In this document: piece after piece, positions 1 to 7,086 of the stretch
How positions within the stretch are numbered: position 1 is the stretch's first letter
Layout: each line of letters opens with the position of its first letter
Assembly: GCA_049514335.1 (NCBI GenBank)
Contig: JBEKVE010000193.1
Location: 1 to 15,260, forward strand
DNA from: JBEKVE01 sp049514335
Lineage (GTDB): Bacteria; Actinomycetota; Acidimicrobiia; Acidimicrobiales; UBA8190
Length of the DNA: 15,260 nucleotides
Direction of reading: 5' to 3'
Translations under genes and position numbers: made by a program
Notes under the pieces: model-generated
Databases searched by the model: none
Told to the model about the DNA's origin: nothing
The model's input: the letters and a program-made list of their open reading frames with translations, nothing else

Positions 1-476
1 GTCAGACCGAGGCGCCGCGAGAGGCGGCCCACGTGGGTGTCGACGGGCAGCCCGGGCAGGCCGAGGGCCACGCTTCGCACCACGTTGGCGGTCTTGCGCC
101 CCACACCGGGAAGCGACGTGAGGTCCTCCATGGACGAGGGCACCTCGCCGCCGAAGCGCTCGCTCACGGCCTGCGCCATGCCCGACAGGCTCCGGGACTT
201 GGCCCGGAAGAACCCGGTCGAGCGGATGCGCTCCTCCAGATCGTCGAGGGGTGCGGCGGCGAGCGCCTCGGGGGTGGGGTAGGCGGCGAAGAGCCCGGGC
301 GTGACCATGTTCACCCGCTCGTCGGTGCACTGGGCGGAGAGGATCGTGGCCACGAGGAGCTGGAACGGCCCGTCGTGGGTGAGGGCGCACAGGTCGGCGG
401 CGGTGCCCGGGTACAGGCGCGCCAGGCGTGACGCCACCTCGCGCGCCCGGCCACGCAGGGAGCGGGGACGTGCCAC
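1..476 (-). CDS. nth: Endonuclease III (DNA glycosylase/AP lyase), 3' end cut off by the window
   Basis: Removes oxidised pyrimidines from DNA and nicks the abasic site (base excision repair, cytoplasm). The 158 visible codons read as the N-terminal two thirds of the family. The conserved LSAQCTDERVN segment is at residues 46-56. The helix-hairpin-helix LPGVGRKTANVV (residues 122-133) contains the family's catalytic lysine (K128). VDTHV (145-149) carries the catalytic aspartate D146. The C-terminal part, where the family binds its 4Fe-4S cluster, lies left of position 1 and cannot be judged. The GTG at 474-476 is chosen because an in-frame TAA lies at 486-488 with no ATG between, and because TAACCT ends 6 nt upstream of this GTG. 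It is divergent from mshD with a 78-nt gap. MutY is the nearest alternative family, but the overall match is to Nth. Confidence 0.93.
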   Translation of the reverse strand, partial: MARPRSLRGRAREVASRLARLYPGTAADLCALTHDGPFQLLVATILSAQCTDERVNMVTPGLFAAYPTPEALAAAPLDDLEERIRSTGFFRAKSRSLSGMAQAVSERFGGEVPSSMEDLTSLPGVGRKTANVVRSVALGLPGLPVDTHVGRLSRRLGL

Positions 477-482
477 CGCCTC

Positions 483-488
483 AGGTTA
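483..488 (-). promoter_or_regulatory. Putative -10 hexamer of nth (TAACCT-N6-GTG)
   Basis: On the minus strand TAACCT ends 6 nt before the GTG start of nth. This fits the TANNNT -10 consensus of actinobacterial sigma-70 promoters, and the spacing would put the transcription start on the start codon (leaderless mRNA). No clear -35 is seen. The same arrangement recurs at six other starts in the window, which raises confidence. Confidence 0.5.
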
Positions 489-539
489 CCGACCGGCTCC
501 GCCCGGGCCCGGTCCCCGATCGGCGCTCGCGCTTGCCGG

Positions 540-545
540 TAGCCT
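540..545 (+). promoter_or_regulatory. Putative -10 hexamer of mshD (TAGCCT-N9-ATG)
   Basis: TAGCCT ends 9 nt before the mshD ATG, so any 5' leader would be absent or only a few nucleotides long. No purine-rich ribosome binding site lies between it and the ATG (the spacer is CCCCCTGCG). No recognisable -35 is present. Confidence 0.5.
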
Positions 546-554
546 CCCCCTGCG

Positions 555-1469
555 ATGCACCACGTCGAAGTCAAACGCCGCATGGGCGAGTCCGACATCG
601 CCGAGGTGTCCCAGCTCCTGCACGAGGCGCTCGTCGCCGACGGCCACTACCCGCTCGGAGAGCACAAGTGGCTCGACCTCGTCCACGGCGGGAGACACGG
701 GTTCGCCGGCTTCGTGGCCCGCGACGGCGTGGGCGGTCCCCTGCTCGGCTACGCCCAGGTGAGCCAGGGGCACGGCACGTGGGGCCTCGAGGTGGTGGTG
801 CGTCCCGACCACCGCCGCGCCGGCGAGGCGGTGGGCACGAGCCTGCTCTCCGCCGCCCTCGACGAGATCCGGAGCCAGGGCGGGGGCCACGTCCACTTGT
901 GGGTGCCGAAGCCGACGCCCGACAGCGACGCCATGGCGGAGTCCTGCGGGCTGCACCGCGGCCGCGACCTCTACCAGATGCGCCGGCCGTTGCCCGTGGA
1001 GGACGTGCGCTCCACCGTGGCAACCCGACCCTTCGAGCCGGGACGCGACGAGGCGGCGTGGCTGGCGGTCAACAACCGGGCGTTCGCCTCGCATCCCGAG
1101 CAGGGCGGCTGGACCCTCGAGACGCTGCGTGAGCGCGAGGCCGAGGCGTGGTTCGACCCCGCCGGATTCCTCCTCCACGAGCGCGACGGTCGCCTGGCTG
1201 CATCGTGCTGGACCAAGGTCCACCACGACACACAACCCCGTTTGGGCGAGATATACGTGATCTCCGTCGACCCCGACTTCCAAGGTCTCGGCCTGGGCCG
1301 GGAGCTGGTGGTGGCCGGGCTCGAGCACCTGTGGGCGCAGGGCATCACGGTGGGCATGCTCTACGTGGACGCCGACAACGTGGCGGCCGTGCACCTCTAC
1401 CGGGCGCTCGGCTTCGACATCGACCACACCGACCGCGCCTACACCACCGACGTCCGCCCCGCCGACTGA
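555..1469 (+). CDS. mshD: Mycothiol synthase (GNAT acetyltransferase)
   Basis: Catalyses the last step of mycothiol synthesis: acetyl-CoA-dependent N-acetylation of Cys-GlcN-Ins, giving the main low-molecular-weight thiol of Actinobacteria. The 304-aa length is normal for MshD. Two tandem GNAT domains are visible, as in the family. The N-terminal one (about 5-145) has a degenerate acetyl-CoA loop around VVRPDHRRAGEAVG (81-94). The C-terminal one (about 155-300) is intact, with GEIYVISVDPDFQGLGLGRE at 231-250 containing the pyrophosphate loop Q243-R249, and an Asn/Tyr helix at about 275-287. WTKVHHD (219-225) and the EIYVISVDP strand are typical of MshD and less so of generic GNAT proteins. 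The ATG at 555 is supported by TAGCCT 9 nt upstream. It is convergent with the VIT gene and divergent from nth. No other mycothiol gene is in the window. Confidence 0.92.
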   Translation: MHHVEVKRRMGESDIAEVSQLLHEALVADGHYPLGEHKWLDLVHGGRHGFAGFVARDGVGGPLLGYAQVSQGHGTWGLEVVVRPDHRRAGEAVGTSLLSAALDEIRSQGGGHVHLWVPKPTPDSDAMAESCGLHRGRDLYQMRRPLPVEDVRSTVATRPFEPGRDEAAWLAVNNRAFASHPEQGGWTLETLREREAEAWFDPAGFLLHERDGRLAASCWTKVHHDTQPRLGEIYVISVDPDFQGLGLGRELVVAGLEHLWAQGITVGMLYVDADNVAAVHLYRALGFDIDHTDRAYTTDVRPAD

Positions 1470-1477
1470 GCACCGGC

Positions 1478-1503
1478 GAGCGCCGTATCGGCGACGGCCG
1501 CTC
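1478..1503. terminator. GC-rich hairpin between convergent mshD and VIT genes
   Basis: The 52-nt gap between the two stop codons holds a 9-bp stem: GAGCG/CGCTC plus CCGT/ACGG, with one bulged C at 1498 and a 7-nt loop at 1487-1493. There is no T-run on either strand, so it is not a classical intrinsic terminator. GC-rich hairpins without a U-tract are common at gene ends in Actinobacteria. It is placed to serve both strands. Confidence 0.4.
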
Positions 1504-1521
1504 CGACGAACGCCGACACGG

Positions 1522-2328
1522 TCAGTGGATGCCCGTCCCCACCCCCACCGCAGTGCCGATGCCGTAGAGGATGGCGGCCACGGCCGCCACCGTGGCCAGC
1601 TGGGCCACACCCCAGCGCCACCACACGCCCCGGGCCGACAGCCCCTTGGCCGCGCCCAGCGCGAAGGCGGCGACGGCCCCGAGGATGATCGAGCCCAAGA
1701 TGGCCACCGTGCCGCGGGAGAAGAACCACGGCACGAGCGGCACGAGCGCGCCGAGGGCGAACGTGACGAAGGACGACGCCGCCGCCTGCACAGGGTTGCC
1801 GAGCGAGCCGGGATTGATGCCGAGCTCCTCACGGGCGTGGGTCTCGAGCGCGATCTCCGGCGTGCGCATCATCTCCGTGGCGAGCTGGCGGGCCACGGCG
1901 GGTTCGATGCCGCGCTTCTCGTAGATGTGCACCAGCTCGCGCCGCTCGCCTTCGGGACGGTGGTCGATCTCGTGGCGCTCGAGCTCGAGCTCGCGTTGGA
2001 ACAGCGCCCGTTGGAAGCGCATGGAGCTGAACTCACCGGCCGCCATGGAGAACGCCCCGGCCACGAGGCCCACCACACCCACGAGGCGGATGACCGCGGG
2101 GCCCGGGCTCGCCCCCACCACGCCCAGGACGACGCTCACGTTGGTGAGCAGCCCGTCCTGCATGCCGAAGACCGCCGCCCTCGCCGCGCCGGCCTGGATG
2201 TCGCGGTGGTGGTGATCGACGCCGGTGCCGTCCCCCGGGGCCCGGCGACTGGGGTGGGCGGACGACGCCCGGCGCCCGAACAGTCCGGCCGGGCCGCTCA
2301 TGGGACCCGGTGCACGCGTGGTGCTCAC
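1522..2328 (-). CDS. VIT1/CCC1 family Fe/Mn transporter
   Basis: Integral membrane protein of the vacuolar iron transporter family, which exports cytosolic Fe2+ or Mn2+, generally by proton exchange. The 268 aa have the family order. TM1 starts with AAVFGMQDGLLTN (51-63), whose Asp58 is the conserved metal-path residue. The second helix carries FSMAAGEF (93-100, with M95 and E99). A charged cytoplasmic helical insert follows (about 104-166), rich in Glu and His like the metal-binding domain of eukaryotic VIT1. Three further helices lie at about 183-203, 207-226 and 238-262. The GTG at 2328 is preferred because TAGGCT ends exactly 6 nt upstream. An ATG at 2301 (residue 10) is the alternative. 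The Pro/Arg-rich first 40 residues are not conserved in the family. Iron versus manganese cannot be told from sequence. Confidence 0.9.
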   Translation of the reverse strand: MSTTRAPGPMSGPAGLFGRRASSAHPSRRAPGDGTGVDHHHRDIQAGAARAAVFGMQDGLLTNVSVVLGVVGASPGPAVIRLVGVVGLVAGAFSMAAGEFSSMRFQRALFQRELELERHEIDHRPEGERRELVHIYEKRGIEPAVARQLATEMMRTPEIALETHAREELGINPGSLGNPVQAAASSFVTFALGALVPLVPWFFSRGTVAILGSIILGAVAAFALGAAKGLSARGVWWRWGVAQLATVAAVAAILYGIGTAVGVGTGIH

Positions 2329-2334
2329 GCACCG

Positions 2335-2340
2335 AGCCTA
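2335..2340 (-). promoter_or_regulatory. Putative -10 hexamer of the VIT gene (TAGGCT-N6-GTG)
   Basis: TAGGCT on the minus strand ends 6 nt before the GTG at 2328. It supports that GTG over the internal ATG at 2301. The hexamer is identical to the one preceding rodA at the other end of the window. Confidence 0.5.
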
Positions 2341-2389
2341 GCGACCGAGGTGCAGGCCGACGCGCGCCCCGACCTGCAAGAATGGCCGG

Positions 2390-2761
2390 ATGGCCAACGC
2401 CCGCCGCTGGTTCGACAACTCCCAGCCCCAGACCCTGCAGGGTGCCGTGATGCTGTCCTATCTGGTCGCCGCCTTCGGGCTCCTTTCCCTCCTCGGCGCC
2501 TACGGCGGGTTGGAGGTCGTGCCCCTCGGTCTGGGGGTCGCTGCCTACGGCGTCGCCAACGAGAAGCGCTGGGGCTTCTGGCTCGGCGTAGTCCTGGCCG
2601 CCCTGACCGTTCTTTCCGACGTATCCCTCCTCTACCTGCTGCGAAGCAGCGGCGCCCTCAACGTCCTTTTCTCCCTCGTGCACTTGTTCTTCGGCGCAGT
2701 CCTCCTGGCGCTGTACCTCCACCCCCAGAGCCGCGAGTACCGGCGCATCTGGTTCAAGTAG
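2390..2761 (+). CDS. Small four-helix integral membrane protein, function unknown
   Basis: I do not recognise a characterised family. The 123-aa protein begins with a short polar segment (ANARRWFDNSQPQTLQ, 2-17). Four hydrophobic helices follow at about 18-38, 43-55, 63-84 and 90-110, and it ends in a basic tail (REYRRIWFK, 115-123). There are no charged residues within the helices and no cysteines, so a channel or enzyme active site is not apparent. The ATG at 2390 is preceded by AAGAAT ending 6 nt upstream, a weaker version of the leaderless -10 pattern seen elsewhere here. It is divergent from the VIT gene (61-nt gap) and 46 nt upstream of the maoC-like gene on the same strand. That the ORF is coding is supported by its strongly hydrophobic, periodic composition and its fit between neighbours. 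Confidence 0.8.
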   Translation: MANARRWFDNSQPQTLQGAVMLSYLVAAFGLLSLLGAYGGLEVVPLGLGVAAYGVANEKRWGFWLGVVLAALTVLSDVSLLYLLRSSGALNVLFSLVHLFFGAVLLALYLHPQSREYRRIWFK

Positions 2762-2794
2762 CACCTGGCGGCGCACGTGTCGGCGCAGGCCGCG

Positions 2795-2800
2795 TAATGT
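2795..2800 (+). promoter_or_regulatory. Putative -10 hexamer of the maoC-like gene (TAATGT-N7-ATG)
   Basis: TAATGT is a good TANNNT match ending 7 nt before the ATG at 2808. It suggests the maoC-like gene has its own leaderless transcript rather than depending only on the membrane-protein gene upstream. The 7-nt spacer CGCGGCC contains no Shine-Dalgarno sequence. Confidence 0.5.
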
Positions 2801-2807
2801 CGCGGCC

Positions 2808-3266
2808 ATGACCACGACCGTCTCGAGCATCGACGAACTCCACGGCCTCGCCGGCACGAACCTGGGCTGGTCCGACTGGCACGTCGTCGACCAGAAGCAG
2901 GTGAACCTCTTCGCCGACGCCACCGGCGACCACCAGTGGATCCACGTGGACCCCGAGCGGGCCGCCTCCGGGCCCTTCGGCACCACCATCGCCCACGGCT
3001 ACCTCACGCTGTCGCTCATCCCGGCCATCCTCCACGAGGTGGTCGCCGTGCAGGGCTTCACCTTCGGCGTGAACTACGGGTGCAACAAGGTGCGCTTCCC
3101 CTCGCCGGTCAAGGTGGGATCGAAGATCCGCCTGGGCGCGGCCGTGGCGTCGGTGGAGGACGTGGGCACCGACGCCGTCCAGGTGGTGCTCGACGTCACC
3201 ATGGAGACCGAGGGCTCCGACAAGCCGGCCTGTGTCGCACAGGTGGTCTACCGCTACACCTTCTGA
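2808..3266 (+). CDS. MaoC family (R)-3-hydroxyacyl-CoA dehydratase (Rv0130/HtdZ-like)
   Basis: Hotdog-fold R-specific enoyl-CoA hydratase, reversibly hydrating trans-2-enoyl-CoA to (R)-3-hydroxyacyl-CoA in fatty acyl metabolism. The 152-aa single-hotdog length matches the family. The hydratase signature is complete: FADATGDHQWIHVDPERA (35-52) gives the catalytic Asp41 and His46, followed by PFGTTIAHGYLTLSL (56-70) that closes the active site. NYGCNKVRFPSPVKVGSKIR (94-113) is the typical central strand. From memory, the wording of these motifs is closest to Mycobacterium tuberculosis Rv0130 (HtdZ). The ATG at 2808 is supported by TAATGT 7 nt upstream. It is convergent with a broken acyl-CoA dehydrogenase, so both neighbours concern acyl-CoA chemistry, although they are on opposite strands. 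Confidence 0.92.
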   Translation: MTTTVSSIDELHGLAGTNLGWSDWHVVDQKQVNLFADATGDHQWIHVDPERAASGPFGTTIAHGYLTLSLIPAILHEVVAVQGFTFGVNYGCNKVRFPSPVKVGSKIRLGAAVASVEDVGTDAVQVVLDVTMETEGSDKPACVAQVVYRYTF

Positions 3267-3298
3267 CCATCCCGCATCGGCTCGCACCTCCCGGCGCG

Positions 3299-3321
3299 GG
3301 CGCGGGTCCGCTGCCCGTGCC
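3299..3321. terminator. Hairpin between convergent maoC-like gene and acyl-CoA dehydrogenase
   Basis: An 8-bp stem pairs GGCGCGGG (3299-3306) with CCCGTGCC (3314-3321), including one G-T pair, around a 7-nt loop (3307-3313). It sits between the maoC-like stop (3266) and the dehydrogenase stop codon (3324-3326). There is no T-run. Its position at a convergent junction suits transcription termination on both strands. Confidence 0.4.
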
Positions 3322-3323
3322 GC

Positions 3324-4480
3324 TCAGAGCGGCAGGTCGCCCGTGGCCGAGCGGGTGGTGCCGTGTTCCCGGAAGGCGCCGATGACGGCCTCCGCCACCC
3401 GCCACTTGTGGATCTCGTCGGCCCCGTCGGCGAAGCGGCTCCATCGGGCCTGCAGGAGCATGTCGGCCAGGGGTGAGTCCTTCGAGTAGCCGAGCGCCCC
3501 GTGCACCTGCACGGCCCGGTCCACGACGCGCCACAAGGTGTTGGCCACGTGGTGCTTGGCCATCGACACCTCGGTGGTGAAGGGCAGGCCGTGCTCCACC
3601 AGGTAGGCGGCGTGCAGCACCATGAGCTTGGCCTGGTACAGCTCGATGGCCGACTCGCTCACGAGCCACTGGATGCCCTGCTTCTCCGACAGGAGCGAGC
3701 CGTGGGCGAAGCGAGGCGGGCCGGCCCCAGCCGGTACTGGCCGAGGCGGTGCCCCTGGCCGCGCCCTCCCAGGCGGTTGGCGTCGGGCACACGCAGGTCG
3801 CTGATGCGGATCTCGCAGTGGTTGTGGCTGCCCGACATGGTCTCGATGTCGCGCACGATCTCCCACCCTGGCGACGGCACGTCCACGATGAACGCCGTGG
3901 TGGCCGCCTGGGGGACCTCGGGATCGTCCTCGGTGCGGGCCAGCAGGATGGCGAAGCGCGCACCTCTGGCGCCGCTTATGAACCACTTGTGGCCGTTCAC
4001 GATCCAGCTGTCGCCGTCGGGCACGGCCCGGGTCCGCATGAGCGTCGGGTCCGATCCCGCCACCTCGGGCTCGGTCATGGCGAAGCACGAGCGCAGGGAC
4101 CCCTCGCACATGGGTCGCAGGTAGCGCTCTTTCTGTTCCTCGGTCCCCCAGTGCATGAGGGTGTGCATGTTGCCCTCGTCGGGGGCGTAGCAGTTGATGA
4201 TGTACGACCCGAAGCGCGTCGTCGCCGCCTCGGCCGACACCGCTGCCAGCGCGGTGGGGCCGAGCCCCATCCCTCCCCACTCCGACGGCATGTGGGGCAT
4301 CCACAGCTCGAGCGCACGGGCACGGGCACGCAGCCGGTCGAGCTCGGCCCGCCAGTCGCCACGTCCGGAGCCGTCGGCGACGAGACGCTCCTCGCTGGCG
4401 CGTACCTCGTCGCCCATGAAGGCCCGCATGTCGAGGCGCGCCTGCTCGACGTCGGGGGGGAAGGTGAAGTCGATGGCCAT
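3324..4480 (-). pseudogene. Acyl-CoA dehydrogenase, disrupted by an internal frame-changing deletion near 3713
   Basis: FAD-dependent acyl-CoA dehydrogenase resembling the ACAD10/11 group, acting in fatty-acid or related beta-oxidation. In one frame (4480 to about 3714) the N-terminal helical and middle beta domains are intact, with CFAMTEPEVAGSDPT, WIVNGHKWFISGA and RVPDANRLG. The C-terminal domain continues in another frame from about 3713 (RFAHGSLLSEKQGIQWLV) to the stop at 3324, with VQVHGALGYSKDSPLADML and ADGADEIHKWRVAE. Family members normally have about 20-25 residues between the RLGPARL and RFAHGSL segments. Here they abut, and the total length is 3n+2, so sequence is missing rather than one base inserted. 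ATG 4480 is preferred over GTG 4507 because it directly precedes the AIDFTFPPDVEQAR start typical of the family and has CAGACT 7 nt upstream. It may be a true pseudogene or an assembly error. Confidence 0.85.
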
Positions 4481-4526
4481 GGGCGGCAGTCTGGCATCGC
4501 CCGCCACCGGACACCGCGGGGTGGCG

Positions 4527-5372
4527 CTACGCCCCGGTGTCCTGCTCGTGGCGGGGACGCCCCACGGCGTCGGCCCGGGCTTCGACGCGACGCACGGCCG
4601 AGGCCACCACCTCGGGCGCGTCGCGGGGCACGAAGTGCCCGGTGCGGGCCACGGACACGAGCTCGCTGCCGCTGATGGCGGCGGCGATGCCGGCCGACAC
4701 GGCGGGCGGCACCACCACGTCCCACGACCCGCTGATGACCACCGTGGGGGCGCGCACCGACGCCAGCGCCGATTCCACCGACCCGATCTCGCGCAGCAAG
4801 GCGCGCTGCTCGACCACGAAGCTGTGCCACACCCGCCGGCCGAGCTGGGTGGACGTGGCCCGGTACGTGTCGTCGGGCAGGCTGGCCTGCACCCACTGCA
4901 ACGCGGTGGCGCTGCCCACGCCGGCCACGCGGCGCAGGCGGGGAAGGACGCGCCCCAGGGCGAAGAGCCCCACGGCGCTGAGCGCCTCGCCCACCACCGG
5001 GGCAGCCAGGGCCCGGTCCACGCTGTTCAGGCTGCCGGCCAGGCCCGTCGAGGCCACGAGCACGAGGCCCGACACGAGCTCGGGGTGCGTGGCGGCGAGG
5101 ACGATGGCGATGCCCCCGCCGTAGCTGTGGCCCACGACCGTGGCCGGCGACGCGCCCCGCTCGGTGAGCAGCTCGGCCAGGAGCGCGGCATTCCCGGCCA
5201 TGGTGGTGGGCTCGTCGCCGCTCGCCCCGTAGCCGGGCCGGTCGACGAGCAACAGGCGGTGGCCCGAGAGCCTGGCGGCCACTGCCTCCCAGTCGCTTCC
5301 AAGACCGGGTTGCCCGTGGACCAGGAGCACCGGGCGCCCCCGGCCCCGGTCAACGACGAACGGGGCGGGCAA
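4527..5372 (-). CDS. Alpha/beta-fold hydrolase
   Basis: Serine hydrolase of the alpha/beta superfamily; the substrate cannot be inferred. The 281 aa show HGQPG (19-23, oxyanion hole), the nucleophile elbow GHSYGG (81-86, Ser83), the acid Asp218 in SGSWDVVVPP, and the base His246 in RTGHFVPRDAPEVV, so the catalytic triad is complete. A cap region covers about 115-195. There is no signal peptide or membrane helix. The start is the TTG at 5370-5372, which lies inside the end of the histidine kinase gene (23-nt overlap, different frame). The next alternative, a GTG at codon 14, would fall at the first beta-strand, so the TTG or translational coupling to the kinase is likely. It is the third gene of the response regulator, kinase, hydrolase unit, with the broken dehydrogenase starting 46 nt beyond its stop. 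Haloperoxidase-like or epoxide hydrolase relatives are possible. Confidence 0.85.
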   Translation of the reverse strand: MPAPFVVDRGRGRPVLLVHGQPGLGSDWEAVAARLSGHRLLLVDRPGYGASGDEPTTMAGNAALLAELLTERGASPATVVGHSYGGGIAIVLAATHPELVSGLVLVASTGLAGSLNSVDRALAAPVVGEALSAVGLFALGRVLPRLRRVAGVGSATALQWVQASLPDDTYRATSTQLGRRVWHSFVVEQRALLREIGSVESALASVRAPTVVISGSWDVVVPPAVSAGIAAAISGSELVSVARTGHFVPRDAPEVVASAVRRVEARADAVGRPRHEQDTGA

Positions 5373-7035
5373 GCTCGTCCTCTGTCTCGTCGCCCGGCGG
5401 CGGCACCACCGCCGGTGACGGGTCGCTGTGGCCCGGGGCGGTCGCCCCGGACGGCTCGCCGGGGCCGACGTGGGGCCGGTCGGCGGGGATCTCGACGGTG
5501 ACCCGCACGCCGTCTCCGGGAGCGGTGTCGATGCGAGCGGTGCCGCCGTGGGCCGACGCCAGTGCCGCCACGATGGACAGGCCGAGCCCGGTGCCCTCCC
5601 CGGTGCGGGCTTCGCTGCCGCGGTAGAACCGGTCGAAGACCCGCGCCGCCTGCTCGGGATCGAGGCCCTGGCCCCGGTCCGCCACCACCAGCACGGCCGT
5701 CGATCCCCGGCGCTCGACCGACACGTGCACGGGGGTGCCCTCGGCGGTGTGCACCCCGGCGTTGCGCAGCAGGTTGTCGACGATCTGGCGCAGCCGCGCC
5801 GAGTCGCCTGTCACCACCACCGTGTCGTCGAGATCGGCGGTGATGGGATGGCGGCCGTCGTGGACCCGCCAGGCGTCGACGGCGTCGGACACCACCTGCG
5901 CCAGGTCGACCCGCACCTGCTCGAGGGGCCGCCCCTGGTCCAGACGGGCCAGGAGCAAGAGGTCGTCGACGAGCAGGCTCATGCGCGACGCTTCGTTCTC
6001 GATGCGCTCCGCGGCGCGCCGGCGCGCCTCTTCGGAGTCGAACGCCCCCTTGCGCAACAGCTCGGCGTACCCCCGGATCGATGTGAGCGGCGTGCGCAGC
6101 TCGTGCGACGCATCGGCCACGAAGCGCCGGAGACGGGACTCCGACGACGTGCGCTCACCGAAGGCGGCCTCGATCTGGCTCAGCATGGCGTTGAGCGCCG
6201 TGCCCAGCCGGCCCACCTCGCTGTGGCGGTCGGTGCGGCGTATGCGGCGCGTCAGGTCGCCGTGCCCGATGGCGTCGGCCGTCTCGGTCATGTCGTCCAA
6301 GGGGCGAAGGCCCACCCGCACGATCCACAGGGCGAGGAGGACGAGCGCCACGATGACGACCGTCGACACGATCAGCTCGACGTGGGTCAGCGAGGACAGC
6401 GTCTCGTCGGTGGGGTCGAGCGAGACGGCGGTGACGAGGACCCCGCCGGGCACGGTCACGGCCTGGGCCCGGTAGTTGACGCCGGCCGACCCCTTGGCCG
6501 CCAGGTCGGTGGACGGCCCCTCCGGGACGTAGGGGCCGTGGCGCCGCCCGAACACGTTGGCGGGCGGCAGGTCCTGGACGTGCAGCCGGGCCGTGACGAC
6601 CGGAGCGGGATCGGGGCGCTCGGGGGTCCCCGACGGGTCGCGGAACAGCACCACGCCCCGGTGCGACAAGACCTCGACGTAGGCGTCGGAGCTCAGACGG
6701 GCCGAGAGGCTGCTGCGGTTGAGGCGCGGGGCGCGCTCGGTGCCGGCCGGGGGGGAGAAGGTGGGGCCCTCCGTGGCCGGAGACGGAGGCGTCACCGCCA
6801 GCTCCGCCAGCCACTTGCCGGGATCGGTCTGGGGAGTGTGGTCGCCGGCTTGGATGTCGCGGGAGTAGATCTCGTCGATGTAGTTGTAGGCCTGGCTCTG
6901 CGACGCCTCGATCTGCTCGTCGAGCCGCCCGAGGAGGAACGACCGCAGCGACGAGGAGGTGACCACGTCGGTGGTGATGAGGCCGGCCACGAGGAGGACG
7001 AGCATGCCGAGCACGAGTCGACGCCTCAGCGACAT
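5350..7035 (-). CDS. Sensor histidine kinase (OmpR-type two-component system)
   Basis: Membrane sensor kinase of 561 aa partnered with the response regulator just upstream. Layout: short cytoplasmic start, TM1 (about 7-28), an extracytoplasmic sensor region of about 190 residues that is Pro-rich and has no domain I recognise, TM2 (about 219-240), and a HAMP domain (about 241-293). The dimerisation domain has the H-box RRFVADASHELRTPLTSIRG (303-322, phospho-acceptor His311). The ATPase domain has an N-box (about 416-430), G1 DRGQGLD (453-459), F-box FDRFYR (467-472) and G2 GEGTGLGLSIV (479-489). All key residues are present. The last 40 residues form a low-complexity Pro/Gly/Glu tail that overlaps the hydrolase start. 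The ATG at 7035 has a strong Shine-Dalgarno (GAGGGGGGA) 5 nt upstream, as expected for an internal operon gene. The signal sensed is unknown. Confidence 0.95.
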   Translation of the reverse strand: MSLRRRLVLGMLVLLVAGLITTDVVTSSSLRSFLLGRLDEQIEASQSQAYNYIDEIYSRDIQAGDHTPQTDPGKWLAELAVTPPSPATEGPTFSPPAGTERAPRLNRSSLSARLSSDAYVEVLSHRGVVLFRDPSGTPERPDPAPVVTARLHVQDLPPANVFGRRHGPYVPEGPSTDLAAKGSAGVNYRAQAVTVPGGVLVTAVSLDPTDETLSSLTHVELIVSTVVIVALVLLALWIVRVGLRPLDDMTETADAIGHGDLTRRIRRTDRHSEVGRLGTALNAMLSQIEAAFGERTSSESRLRRFVADASHELRTPLTSIRGYAELLRKGAFDSEEARRRAAERIENEASRMSLLVDDLLLLARLDQGRPLEQVRVDLAQVVSDAVDAWRVHDGRHPITADLDDTVVVTGDSARLRQIVDNLLRNAGVHTAEGTPVHVSVERRGSTAVLVVADRGQGLDPEQAARVFDRFYRGSEARTGEGTGLGLSIVAALASAHGGTARIDTAPGDGVRVTVEIPADRPHVGPGEPSGATAPGHSDPSPAVVPPPGDETEDELARPVRR

Positions 7036-7040
7036 GCTTG

Positions 7041-7049
7041 TCCCCCCTC
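7041..7049 (-). promoter_or_regulatory. Shine-Dalgarno site of the histidine kinase gene
   Basis: On the minus strand GAGGGGGGA is followed by CAAGC and then the ATG at 7035. It is the clearest ribosome binding site in the window. It contrasts with the putatively leaderless starts, which fits a gene translated from the middle of an operon mRNA. Confidence 0.6.
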
Positions 7050-7086
7050 GGAGGGCGGCACCCGATGGCTCACGAAGCGGCCCGCG

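Noticed and set aside
491..514. GACCGG/CCGGTC inverted repeat between nth and mshD
   Set aside because: Six base pairs with a 12-nt spacer is expected by chance in such GC-rich DNA, and it is not aligned with either putative -10.
1978..1997. Short CTCGAG/GAGCTC tandem run
   Set aside because: It lies within the VIT gene and simply encodes the alternating Glu-Leu of the cytoplasmic helix; there is no sign of a functional repeat.
3690..3740. Reading the dehydrogenase as two separate split genes
   Set aside because: There is no start codon with ribosome binding signals for the second half, and each half lacks domains essential for the fold. One broken gene is the simpler reading.
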